From assembly GCA_900550035.1 (NCBI GenBank), contig URQS01000009.1, forward strand, positions 7,828-71,827: a stretch of DNA of 64,000 nt, in the 5' to 3' direction. This document shows positions 17,861 through 28,803 of this stretch, in pieces (within the stretch, counting starts at the first letter, position 1; every line of letters begins with the position of its first letter). This stretch comes from an uncultured Prevotella sp. (GTDB taxonomy: Bacteria; Bacteroidota; Bacteroidia; Bacteroidales; Bacteroidaceae). The position numbers and the translations under genes are program-made. The notes beneath the pieces are model-generated. The model saw nothing but the letters and a program-made list of their open reading frames with translations. It was not told the DNA's origin and did not search any database.

Positions 17861-18035
17861 GAGGGTGTGTCAAAATTGAAGTTAAAAGAAGTTTGGGCTT
17901 CGCCCGAAGTTAAAAGAAGTTAGCGGACATATGTATAAATTGCTGAAAATAAAGCATTTGTCTGTTAACTTCCATCCATCGTAGATGGATTAACTTCTTC
18001 TTAACTTCCTCTAACTCCTATTTTGACACACCCTC
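17861..18035. mobile_element. 175-bp MITE-like element, copy A, inside a BspA-type gene
   Basis: Perfect 16-bp terminal inverted repeats (GAGGGTGTGTCAAAAT and its complement) enclose an AT-rich interior with sub-repeats of AAGTTAAAAGAAG type. No coding capacity. The sequence TATT occurs on both sides in coding orientation and may be a target duplication. An almost identical copy in the opposite orientation lies at 55511-55684. Confidence 0.85.
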
Positions 18036-18360
18036 AATAGCAATCCCCACCTTCTACAATCTTTGCCTCAGACAAATCTAATACAGAAAGCTTTCCGTCA
18101 GTAGAATTACCTATATAATCTCTTCCAGCCATCTCACGAATCATCCTCAAATCCGTACCATTTATCTCACCAATAATCTTCAAATTGGTAATCTTATACT
18201 TTCTACTACTTCCAATTCTATCAGGCAAAGTACCAGCCCTTTCCAACTCAATGGTGATTTGCTTTGTAATCAAGTCGTTATCTGCAGCATAAAGCGACAA
18301 ACAACCAAGCAACAGAAACATCAAGGTAAAAAAACTACCTCTTTTAATAATTTGTTTCAT
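18034..18360 (-). pseudogene. N-terminal part of the interrupted BspA-type gene
   Basis: 108 codons. A signal peptide (MKQIIKRGSFFTLMFLLLGC, then LSLYAAD) is followed by a segment ending VLDLSEAKIVEGGDCY, the usual lead-in to BspA repeats (LDLSxAxIVxGG). The stop codon TGA is created by the first bases of the MITE. Joining to the fragment at 17860 would give GGDCYYTSNDVIGWYAF, a smooth continuation, so insertion of the element is the likely cause of the break. Confidence 0.82.
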
Positions 18361-18460
18361 AACTATTGTTTTTTAATTAGACATTAAATATCATGGTAAA
18401 AACTATTCTTTTTGTTCGTATTTCATATCTTTGCCAAGTTCATGCAATTTGAAAATAGCA

Positions 18461-19915
18461 TTATAATCCAAAGCTCTTTTTGGCTTGCCTCAACGTGTTT
18501 TCTCCTACCGTATATGCATAGCAGGCAGACGGGATGAAATGAAGAGTTCCAAAATTCATATTCTTTGTTCCTCCCTTACTGATGGAAGTTACCAAAGCCT
18601 GGGGCAGATGATTCTTCTCCATAAAAAACTGTAAGGACGAAAGTTCAGAAGGTTTGTCGAAGAACCTATCCGACCATTTGATTTCTACCGCCCAATAAGG
18701 CTTTTGTAAAGCATCGTTGATGCCAACCAAGTCTACCTCGCCCTGCGAACGCCCCATCTTCCAGTTGGCATAAGCAATGTGCCCCTTTCTTGGAATCCAT
18801 TGCGAATAGATAGCAGTTTCAATCATATCTCCGATATTGCCATCTATCATCTTGATAGGCTCAAATAGTGCACACCTAAGCGAAGGATTCGTTAGATAAA
18901 TCTTAAAAGTAGTTTGACGTTGGAATCGCTTTGCCGTATCGTCAGTTCTTGTCACAATCTTTATCAGAAAAGCAGCCTCAAGATATTGGATGTACTTGCG
19001 AATGGTTTCCTTCTTTACTCCCGATTCTTTCGACATACTCTCATACGAGAACTCCATGCCACTATGATAAGCAATCATAGTAAACAACGAGTTAAGCTCT
19101 TGTACATCAGAAATGCCATAAAGACTCGGCAAATCTCTCAACAATACCTTATCTACAATATCGTGGCGAACAAACTGCCCAGGGTCTTCCTGTATTCGGG
19201 AAGAAAAAGCCACCTCTGGATAACCACCATAATTGATATAGTCGAGGAAGAGACAGTTCAGCTTATCAATATCTATCGTGCTATAGATATCGCTCTCTAT
19301 TCCTTGCCATTCCACCTTAGATTGGCGCATCAGATTCTCATATTTCTTAAGATGGATATACTCGAAGAAAAGCAACGGCGGCAGATTGAAATCGGTAAAC
19401 CTGCCCGCCCCACTTTCGTTGCTACTCTTTTTTAATGCTGCAGCAGCAGAACCGGAAACTACAAACTTCACGTTGTGATAAGTATCTACCAGAGATTTTA
19501 GATTGATTTCCCAGTCTTTGAGATACTGTATCTCGTCGAAGAAAACATAAAACTCTTCTTGGCTGTCTTCCTTACTCAATATCTGTTTTGCCAAAGAAAA
19601 CAACTGCTCCAAGAGGATATTGTTATAGATAGGAGTTTCTACCGAAACATAGATGATATTCTGAGGCGACACGCCATCGTCTATCAACTGTTGGATGGAA
19701 TGATAGAGCATTACCGTCTTACCCACTCGGCGAGGTCCCATCAAGATGAGGGCACGCTGAATGCTGACATCCTTTACCAGGGGATAGAAGATGTCGAGAT
19801 AGAGACGAGGACTCATGTCCTGATAGTAAGAAGGTATCCTACCTTCCGTCCACCAAGGATTGTCTATCTTCAACCTACCTAATATCTGTTTCTCTAAAAG
19901 TGCCGTATATTCCAT
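18461..19915 (-). CDS. AAA-type ATP-binding protein with DUF4143-like C-terminus
   Basis: 484 residues from the ATG at 19915 (MEYTALLEKQILGRLK). The AAA_14 ATPase domain has Walker A GPRRVGKT at residues 60-67 and Walker B YVFFDEIQ near residue 123. A winged-helix middle follows (SKESGVKKETIRKYIQYLEA). The C-terminus has GEVDLVG and YWAVEIKWSDR, a PD-(D/E)xK nuclease-like pattern. The function of this large family is not established. It lies between the two IS66 relics together with the broken BspA gene, consistent with accessory, possibly acquired DNA. A TATATTTG -7 box lies at 19937-19944 on the minus strand. Confidence 0.85.
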   Translation of the reverse strand: MEYTALLEKQILGRLKIDNPWWTEGRIPSYYQDMSPRLYLDIFYPLVKDVSIQRALILMGPRRVGKTVMLYHSIQQLIDDGVSPQNIIYVSVETPIYNNILLEQLFSLAKQILSKEDSQEEFYVFFDEIQYLKDWEINLKSLVDTYHNVKFVVSGSAAAALKKSSNESGAGRFTDFNLPPLLFFEYIHLKKYENLMRQSKVEWQGIESDIYSTIDIDKLNCLFLDYINYGGYPEVAFSSRIQEDPGQFVRHDIVDKVLLRDLPSLYGISDVQELNSLFTMIAYHSGMEFSYESMSKESGVKKETIRKYIQYLEAAFLIKIVTRTDDTAKRFQRQTTFKIYLTNPSLRCALFEPIKMIDGNIGDMIETAIYSQWIPRKGHIAYANWKMGRSQGEVDLVGINDALQKPYWAVEIKWSDRFFDKPSELSSLQFFMEKNHLPQALVTSISKGGTKNMNFGTLHFIPSACYAYTVGENTLRQAKKSFGL

Positions 19916-20223
19916 AATTCTAACTATTTTAGATCGCAAATATACAGATAATTCTCTTAATATGTATGTTTTGGTAAAAATAAGCTTGGTTTTTAGGTTT
20001 AATTTGCAGTTTAAGGGTAAAATGAAGATAAAAACGTGCATATTAAGAAAGATGAAGCTATAATTTGCCTATTATGTAGATTAATATATACTTGTAACTT
20101 ATTGAGTATCAGTAATAAAAATAAGGTTTGCAAATTAAGCATGTTTTAATAGGCTTAATTTGCATGTAAGCGTATCCGCGATGCAGCCTTGTCCATATTT
20201 TTTTATATCTTTACCTTTGCTGC

Positions 20224-20463
20224 GTGAATAAAAAATCTAATTCCCGAAGAAACTCACTTTTCTTCGGGTCGCATACTGGTGCCAAACGGGCAGCCATGTT
20301 CTATTCGCTGGCATGCTCATGCAGACTGCAAGGTATTAACTTCTTTGAATATATATCCGATGTCATCAACAAAGCAGCAGTGCTGCCACCAAGAACACCA
20401 TTAAGTAAGTACCGGGAATTGCTACCGGACAAATGGAAACAAAAAAATATCGCTCAAGAATAA
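20224..20463 (+). pseudogene. IS66 transposase C-terminal remnant, copy 2
   Basis: 79 codons, nearly identical to the fragment at 17103-17342 (A to V at one position and E for G at the last residue). Only the C-terminal TnpC domain remains. Confidence 0.8.
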
Positions 20464-20485
20464 AAGCTTGAGCGATATTTTTTTT
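20441..20485 (+). terminator. Terminator of the IS66 remnant, copy 2
   Basis: A 14-bp stem (20445-20458 with 20467-20480), flanked by A- and T-runs, so bidirectional. On the minus strand it also lies about 45 bp past the lacZ stop and could end lacZ transcription. Confidence 0.85.
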
Positions 20486-20529
20486 AACGTGTATATACTA
20501 GCATCGCGGATACGCTTACCTATAAACTT

Positions 20530-23775
<3,246 letters not shown>

Positions 23776-23789
23776 TTAAGCATTTGGAT

Positions 23790-25052
23790 ATGAACTACAA
23801 TACACACACACTCAGCAACGGCCTGCGCATAATACAACTGCATAGCGCTTCGCCCGTTGTTTACTGCGGTTATGCCGTGGCAGCAGGCACACGCGACGAG
23901 CAACCGGGCCGCGAGGGAATGGCACACTTCTGCGAACACATCACATTTAAGGGTACTGAGCGGCGCAGTTCGATGAAGATTCTGGGCTATCTGGAAAGTG
24001 TTGGCGGCGACTTGAACGCTTTCACCAACAAGGAGGAGACGGTTTATCATGCAGCCGTACTGCGCGACAACATCGACCGTGCCGTCGATCTGCTCACAGA
24101 CATCGTCTTTCACAGCACATATCCGCAAGCGGAGATTGACAAGGAGGTGGAGGTGATAGTCGACGAGATTGAGAGCTACAACGACTCGCCTGCCGAACTG
24201 ATATACGACCTGTTTGAAAACGCAATATACAAGGGACATCCGCTGGGCCACAACATTCTGGGTTCGGCAGACGTTCTGCGCACTTACACCACTGAAGACG
24301 CCCTGCAATTCACACGCCGGTTGTACCGTCCGGACAATGCCGTGTTCTTTGCCTACGGCGACATAAGCTTCGACAAGCTGGTAAGATTGCTTGAGAAGGC
24401 GCACGACATGGGTTGCTCCGACGGCAATGCTGCCGCTTCTGCCATTCAGACCCAACCGCTCGCCCTGCGCGACACTACGCCTTCGGCTATGCCGCCTTAT
24501 ACTCCACAAAGCATAGAGCACCACATGGACACCCATCTGGCGCACGTTATGCTGGGCACACGTGCCTACGACGTTCACGACTCACGCCGCATTGCGCTCT
24601 ATCTGCTTAACAATATTCTGGGCGGTCCGGGCATGAACGCACGCCTCAACATATCGCTTAGAGAGCGCAACGCTCTTGTATATACCGTCGAAAGCATGAT
24701 GCAGAGCTACTCGGACACGGGCCTGTGGGCGGTATATTTCGGTTGCGATCCGCGCAACACGAACAAGTGTCTGCGACTGATACGCCGCGAACTCGACCGC
24801 GTGATGCAGCATCCGTTGAGCGAGTCGGCTCTGAACGCCGCCAAGAAGCAGATACGCGGACAGATAGGCATTGCCTGCGACGCCCGCGAATCGTTCGCTC
24901 TCGACTTCGCCAAGACCTATCTGCACTACGGATGGAAGAAGGATGTGACAGCTCTATGCAATCGTATTGACGCCCTGACAGCTGCCGATTTGCAGCAAGT
25001 GGCGCAAGAAACGTTCGCTGAAGAGGGAATGACGAGGCTGGTGATAAGGTAA
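23790..25052 (+). CDS. M16 (insulinase/pitrilysin) family zinc peptidase
   Basis: 420 residues, no signal peptide. The inverted zinc motif HFCEH is at residues 46-50 and the third ligand Glu about residue 126 in VIVDEIESY, so the active domain looks intact. The second, inactive half is at about 210-400 (HVMLGTRAYDV, LNNILGGPGMNARL, ESFALDFAKTYLHYG). This is the small two-domain type related to mitochondrial processing peptidase beta subunits. Likely cytoplasmic, with unknown substrate. It is divergent from lacZ and ends in a 24-bp hairpin shared with a convergent small gene. Confidence 0.93.
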   Translation: MNYNTHTLSNGLRIIQLHSASPVVYCGYAVAAGTRDEQPGREGMAHFCEHITFKGTERRSSMKILGYLESVGGDLNAFTNKEETVYHAAVLRDNIDRAVDLLTDIVFHSTYPQAEIDKEVEVIVDEIESYNDSPAELIYDLFENAIYKGHPLGHNILGSADVLRTYTTEDALQFTRRLYRPDNAVFFAYGDISFDKLVRLLEKAHDMGCSDGNAAASAIQTQPLALRDTTPSAMPPYTPQSIEHHMDTHLAHVMLGTRAYDVHDSRRIALYLLNNILGGPGMNARLNISLRERNALVYTVESMMQSYSDTGLWAVYFGCDPRNTNKCLRLIRRELDRVMQHPLSESALNAAKKQIRGQIGIACDARESFALDFAKTYLHYGWKKDVTALCNRIDALTAADLQQVAQETFAEEGMTRLVIR

Positions 25053-25071
25053 AAGAAGCCCCACACGCAGA

Positions 25072-25116
25072 AAGCCCTACCCCCGGCCCCTCCCCCGCAG
25101 GGAGGGGAGTAGTATG
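25072..25116. repeat. GC-rich dispersed palindrome, copy 3
   Basis: Same unit as the copy at 13773, just after the M16 peptidase stop. Confidence 0.75.
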
Positions 25117-25168
25117 CATTGATTGCTAACAATAGGAGGCTATGGTGTCCTCGCCGTAGCATGAGCAA

Positions 25169-25229
25169 ACAATAACGACAATGGTCAACAATCAGCCTGT
25201 AGCTAATTGTTGACCATTGTCGTTATTGT
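25169..25229. terminator. Bidirectional terminator-like hairpin
   Basis: A perfect 24-bp inverted repeat (25169-25192 with 25206-25229) and a 13-base loop between the convergent M16 gene and the small membrane-protein gene. A weak T-rich stretch (AGTTTTT) follows at 25241. Confidence 0.75.
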
Positions 25230-25267
25230 CGTTTAAATAAAGTTTTTATAGTCCGATGTTCCGATAT

Positions 25268-25414
25268 TCACGCAAACTTGTTGTTGTATCTGAGAATGCC
25301 GTATATCGCGATGAGCGTGCTTGCTGCGCTGACAACATAATTGCCAAGATAGAGCCACTGGAAGGGCACACTTATCATTAAAAGGACGATTCCAATCATT
25401 GCTATTCTTTTCAT
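25268..25414 (-). CDS. Small 48-residue membrane protein
   Basis: Reads MKRIAMIGIVLLMISVPFQW then LYLGNYVVSAAS and IAIYGILRYNNKFA, then a stop. Two hydrophobic stretches (about residues 4-18 and 25-40) joined by a short polar turn suggest a membrane hairpin. The family is not recognised. The start ATG is preceded by an A-rich stretch on the minus strand. It is convergent with the M16 gene and separated from it by a strong hairpin. Supported only by the open frame, the clean hydrophobic pattern and the neat fit to the terminator. Confidence 0.5.
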   Translation of the reverse strand: MKRIAMIGIVLLMISVPFQWLYLGNYVVSAASTLIAIYGILRYNNKFA

Positions 25415-25440
25415 AATAAAACGATTCTTGGCAACAAAGC

Positions 25441-25484
25441 ATACCGCTCCCCTCCCTACTGGGGAGGGGTCGGGGGTGGGGCTT
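25441..25484. repeat. GC-rich dispersed palindrome, copy 4 (opposite orientation)
   Basis: Complementary orientation to copy 3, about 330 bp away, just after the flavodiiron gene stop. Confidence 0.75.
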
Positions 25485-25517
25485 TGCAGGAGTTGGGTTT
25501 TCAGGCTATTTATTTCA

Positions 25518-26696
25518 TTACGCCAACGCGCGTCCCAAAGCCTCGCAAGCTGCTTCGGTCTCTGCGTTGAGGCTCTGCTTTATCTCTACTGGAGTGCCTA
25601 CAAGCTCAAACTTCATGCGTGTCTCGTTGGCTTCGAGAATCTTCTTTACGGTCTGACCTGCCCATGTGAACGAGCCGAATACAGCCAGACGATGGTTCTT
25701 GATGCCTCGTTCGGCTATCTCGTCGATGAGCGCCTGCATCTGCGGATAGATACCGTTGTTGTATGTAGGAGCGCCGAGCACGATGGTGTCGTACTTGAAG
25801 ATGTCGCTCAGGATGTAAGAATGGTCAGAGCGCGACACGTCGTGCATGACGATATTGTGCACTCCTGCCTGGGCAGCTGCACGTGCAATGACCTCGGCTG
25901 CACGCTCGGTGTTGCCGTACATCGAACCGTAGCAGATTACAACTCCACGATCCGTGGCGTATCGGCTCATACGGTCGTAAGCCTCAATTACACGTGCTAT
26001 GTGCTCGTGCCAAACGGGTCCGTGTGTAGAACAGATGTAGTCTATCTTCACGCCGGCGAGCTTCTTGAGTGCCTGCTGAACCGGAACGCCATACTTGCCC
26101 ACAATGTTGGAGTAGTAGCGGCGCATCTCGTCCCAGTAGATGTCGCAATTCATGTCGCTGTCGACGAACGCTCCGCAGAGCGCACCGAAGCATCCGAAGG
26201 CGTCGCCCGAGAACAGTACGTTGGCTGTCTGGTCGAGTGTAGCCATCGTTTCGGGCCAGTGTACCATCGGAATCATGGTGAACGAGAGCGTGTGCTTGCC
26301 GAGCTGGAGTGTGTCTCCGTTAGAAACCTCAACGATATCGTCTCCCGTACCGACGTTATAGTATCCGCGCACCATGTCGAAAGTCTTCTTGTTGCCTACG
26401 ATGCGTGCCTCGGGATAGTACTTCTTGATGAGTGGCAGGGAGCCGCTATGGTCGGGTTCGACGTGGTTGACGATGATGTAGTCGATGGGGCGGTCGCCGA
26501 TTACCGAGCGTATGTTGGCGAGAAACTGCGGGAAGAAGTCTACCTCAACGGTATCGATGAGTGCCACCTTCTCGTCGTCGATGATGTACGAGTTGTACGA
26601 AACGCCGTAGGGCAGCGGCCAAAGTCCCTCGAAGATGTCCTTATGACGGTCGTTCACGCCGACATAATGTATTGATGATGTAATCTCTGTATTCAT
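25518..26696 (-). CDS. Flavodiiron protein (FprA-family A-type flavoprotein)
   Basis: Cytoplasmic enzyme that reduces O2 to water (or NO to N2O), protecting an anaerobe. 392 residues. The metallo-beta-lactamase-like domain carries the diiron ligands H78, E80, D82 and H83 in NHVEPDHSG, a further His in MVHWPE (near 146), Asp in FSGDAFG and His in STHGPVW. The C-terminal flavodoxin domain has the FMN loop CYGSMYGNTE near residue 256. It uses an external rubredoxin-type donor, since no rubredoxin is fused. It stands alone, followed by a GC-rich repeat. Confidence 0.95.
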   Translation of the reverse strand: MNTEITSSIHYVGVNDRHKDIFEGLWPLPYGVSYNSYIIDDEKVALIDTVEVDFFPQFLANIRSVIGDRPIDYIIVNHVEPDHSGSLPLIKKYYPEARIVGNKKTFDMVRGYYNVGTGDDIVEVSNGDTLQLGKHTLSFTMIPMVHWPETMATLDQTANVLFSGDAFGCFGALCGAFVDSDMNCDIYWDEMRRYYSNIVGKYGVPVQQALKKLAGVKIDYICSTHGPVWHEHIARVIEAYDRMSRYATDRGVVICYGSMYGNTERAAEVIARAAAQAGVHNIVMHDVSRSDHSYILSDIFKYDTIVLGAPTYNNGIYPQMQALIDEIAERGIKNHRLAVFGSFTWAGQTVKKILEANETRMKFELVGTPVEIKQSLNAETEAACEALGRALA

Positions 26697-26752
26697 AATT
26701 GTATGTTAAGTTTGATTGTTAAAACGATGTAGTACGGCAACTGTCGGGCAGC

Positions 26753-27682
26753 CTACTGTTGCAGACTCTTGCCGAATTCTACCGAGATGTAGTTGTATAT
26801 GTCCTTGCAGCAGTCGGCCGAGAAGGCCGAGGCGCAGGCTATGAGTTTGTCCCACGTAGCCTCGTCGAGTCCTCGCTCGAGGTCGTCGCGTGTCACTCCG
26901 TACTTGATTAGTCCGTAGATGAATCCGGCGTTGAAGTTGTCGCCGGCTCCGATGGTGCTCACGGTCTGGGTCTGTGGCATCGGGTATTGCTTGTGGAAGC
27001 CTCCGTCTGCCATCACGGTTACGGGTCGTGGACCGTCGGTATAGACCAGTCGCGGACAGTAGAACGACGTTTCGGCACGATATACACGTTCGGCTGTGTC
27101 CTTCTTATATAATATGGTGAAGTCCTCGCGCGAGCCTCTGACGATATCTGCATATTCGAGGTTGTCTATCAGATTGGGCGTAATCTTCATCACGTCGTTC
27201 TGGTGTGCGGGGCGGAAGTTGACGTCGTAGTAGATGATGGCGCCACGCTGGCGGGCCAGTTCGAGCAGTCCTGACACCTGCGGACGCAGAGTCGGGTTGA
27301 CGGCATAGTACGATCCGAACACAACTACGTCGTCGCGGTTGATGTCGGGATAAGTAAAGTCCATGTGATCGTGCCGTTGTTCGCGGTAGAAGATGTAGTC
27401 GGCGTTGTTAGAGTCGTCGAGAAAGGCGAGCGAAACGGGCGACTTGGAGTCGGGATAGACATTGACGCTTGCCGTGTCGACGTTGTTCTGCTTGAGAAAC
27501 TGGCGCACGTACTCGCCCACCCTATCGCTTCCGGTTTCGGATATGAATGTGGCGTTGACTCCGGCACGTCCCAACGAGATTATTCCGTTGAACGTTGAGC
27601 CTCCCGGCACGGCCTCAATGGGTTTGCCGTCCTTGAAGATGATGTCGAGCATCGTCTCGCCTATACCTATTACTTTACGCAT
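26753..27682 (-). CDS. PfkB-family carbohydrate kinase (fructokinase-like)
   Basis: Cytoplasmic sugar kinase, 309 residues. The N-terminal motif is VIGIGETMLDIIF and the glycine-rich substrate region is EAVPGGSTFNGIISLGRAG. The C-terminal signature TIGAGDNFNAGFIYG carries the catalytic Asp of the GAGD anion hole. The layout fits the fructokinase/ribokinase group; the sugar cannot be fixed from sequence. It lies 38 bp downstream of ybeY on the same strand, so it is likely co-transcribed. Confidence 0.9.
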   Translation of the reverse strand: MRKVIGIGETMLDIIFKDGKPIEAVPGGSTFNGIISLGRAGVNATFISETGSDRVGEYVRQFLKQNNVDTASVNVYPDSKSPVSLAFLDDSNNADYIFYREQRHDHMDFTYPDINRDDVVVFGSYYAVNPTLRPQVSGLLELARQRGAIIYYDVNFRPAHQNDVMKITPNLIDNLEYADIVRGSREDFTILYKKDTAERVYRAETSFYCPRLVYTDGPRPVTVMADGGFHKQYPMPQTQTVSTIGAGDNFNAGFIYGLIKYGVTRDDLERGLDEATWDKLIACASAFSADCCKDIYNYISVEFGKSLQQ

Positions 27683-27720
27683 TTTTCAATTGTATTTTAT
27701 TGAGGATTGTCCTTTTATCT

Positions 27721-28134
27721 TTACGGGTGCATGGCGAGGGCGCGGTTTTCTGCCGCCTCCATTATCTCGCGTTCGCCCGGACCTTTGTCATTGATGCCGC
27801 ACAGGTGTAGGATGCCGTGAATGATGACGCGGCGCAACTCGTCGTCGTACTGCTTGCCGAACTGCTCGGCATTGGTCCTAACGGTGTCGAGCGAGATTAC
27901 TATGTCGCCGCTCACTATGCCCGGTTCGTCATAGTCGAATGTTATGACATCGGTGTAATAGTCGTGTCCGAGGTACTCGTTGTTCACTTCGAGTATCTTC
28001 TCGTCGTCTACAAACATGTAGCCCACTTCGCCTACCTTGTAGCCGTATGTTGCTGCCACGGCACGTATCCACGCCGTAGTCTCACGCTTCTTTATCTTCG
28101 GCATCTTTACGCCGTCTACGTTGTATGTTATCAT
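27721..28134 (-). CDS. ybeY: Endoribonuclease YbeY (16S rRNA maturation)
   Basis: 137 residues. Metal-dependent RNase that matures the 16S rRNA 3' end and takes part in ribosome quality control. The core motif is HGILHLCGINDKGPGE near residue 108. The first two zinc His residues are present, but the usual third (GYDH) reads GIND. Bacteroidetes homologues often vary at this place, so activity is likely kept with another ligand (inference). YTDVITFDYDEPG near residue 61 is also typical. The start ATG at 28134 gives the normal length. Confidence 0.93.
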   Translation of the reverse strand: MITYNVDGVKMPKIKKRETTAWIRAVAATYGYKVGEVGYMFVDDEKILEVNNEYLGHDYYTDVITFDYDEPGIVSGDIVISLDTVRTNAEQFGKQYDDELRRVIIHGILHLCGINDKGPGEREIMEAAENRALAMHP

Positions 28135-28138
28135 TGCT

Positions 28139-28296
28139 TGAATGTTGAGTGTTGAATGTTGAATGTTGAATTGAGTGTTGAATGCTGAGTGTTGAATGTT
28201 GAGTGTCGTCCTTTTTGTTCCAACAATTCTACATTGGATAATTCTAAATCGGCGTAGCCGACTAATTCAACACTCCACATTCAACATTCCACATTC
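28139..28296. repeat. TTGAATG-type repeat with long inverted arms
   Basis: Fills the gap between coaD and ybeY. One side repeats GTTGAATGTTGAGTG words, the other side their complements (CAACACTCCACATTCAACAT), and the centre is a short palindrome TCGGCGTAGCCGA. On the minus strand it would form a long hairpin after coaD. Confidence 0.7.
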
Positions 28297-28749
28297 TCAT
28301 TCCTGCCCAGCTGGCAGGAATGAGCGGCAGTCATGGCCGAAATGCGTCAGTTCGCGCACTACGGTCGACGATATGCTGTCCAATCCCGGTTCGGCAAACA
28401 GAACGATTGTCTCTATACCGGTGAGCCTTCGGTTGATGTCGGCCTGCTCGCGTTCGAACTCAAAGTCGCGCACCGAGCGCACGCCTTTCACTACGAACTG
28501 CGCTCCGAGGCGCTTGGCGAAGTCGACCGTCAGGTCGCTGTATTGCTCCACGCTGATACGTGGCTCGTCGCGATAGAGCGAGCGTATGGCGTCAACACGC
28601 TCGTCGGCGCTGAGCATATAGCGCTTGTTCGGGTTCACGCCTACGCCTATCACAAGATGGTCGAACAAGGCGAGGGCGCGGCGCACGACTGAGTCATGGC
28701 CTATAGTGAACGGGTCGAACGACCCTACGAATATTCCTGTACGTTTCAT
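28297..28749 (-). CDS. coaD: Phosphopantetheine adenylyltransferase
   Basis: Fourth enzyme of CoA synthesis; transfers AMP from ATP to 4'-phosphopantetheine. 150 residues from the ATG at 28749. The nucleotidyltransferase motif GSFDPFTIGH is at residues 8-17, and the C-terminal ISSTVVR motif is intact, together with GVRSVRDFEFE. Residues upstream to 28794 lack support. It sits 54 bp downstream of the THUMP-like methyltransferase gene and upstream of ybeY. Confidence 0.95.
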   Translation of the reverse strand: MKRTGIFVGSFDPFTIGHDSVVRRALALFDHLVIGVGVNPNKRYMLSADERVDAIRSLYRDEPRISVEQYSDLTVDFAKRLGAQFVVKGVRSVRDFEFEREQADINRRLTGIETIVLFAEPGLDSISSTVVRELTHFGHDCRSFLPAGQE

Positions 28750-28803
28750 CGTAGTTGTTTTGTTTGCAAAAGTAATGTTTTTTTGAGAAAACACGTAGCT
28801 TTT

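Larger units (their letters stand above)
20166..20519 (+). mobile_element. IS66-family derived non-autonomous element, copy 2
   Basis: 354 bp with perfect 19-bp terminal inverted repeats GTAAGCGTATCCGCGATGC. It contains the same transposase C-terminal remnant and terminator as copy 1, in the same orientation. The flanks (TTGCAT before, CTATAA after) show no direct target duplication. Confidence 0.82.

Noticed and set aside
17394..20165. Active composite transposon
   Set aside because: Both flanking elements lack a functional transposase and no target duplication was found, so only a relic or trans-mobilised state is supported.
24582..25119. Long minus-strand frames inside the M16 peptidase gene
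   Set aside because: Arg/Ser-rich shadow frames of a well-supported peptidase gene, one of them reading through a GC-rich repeat.
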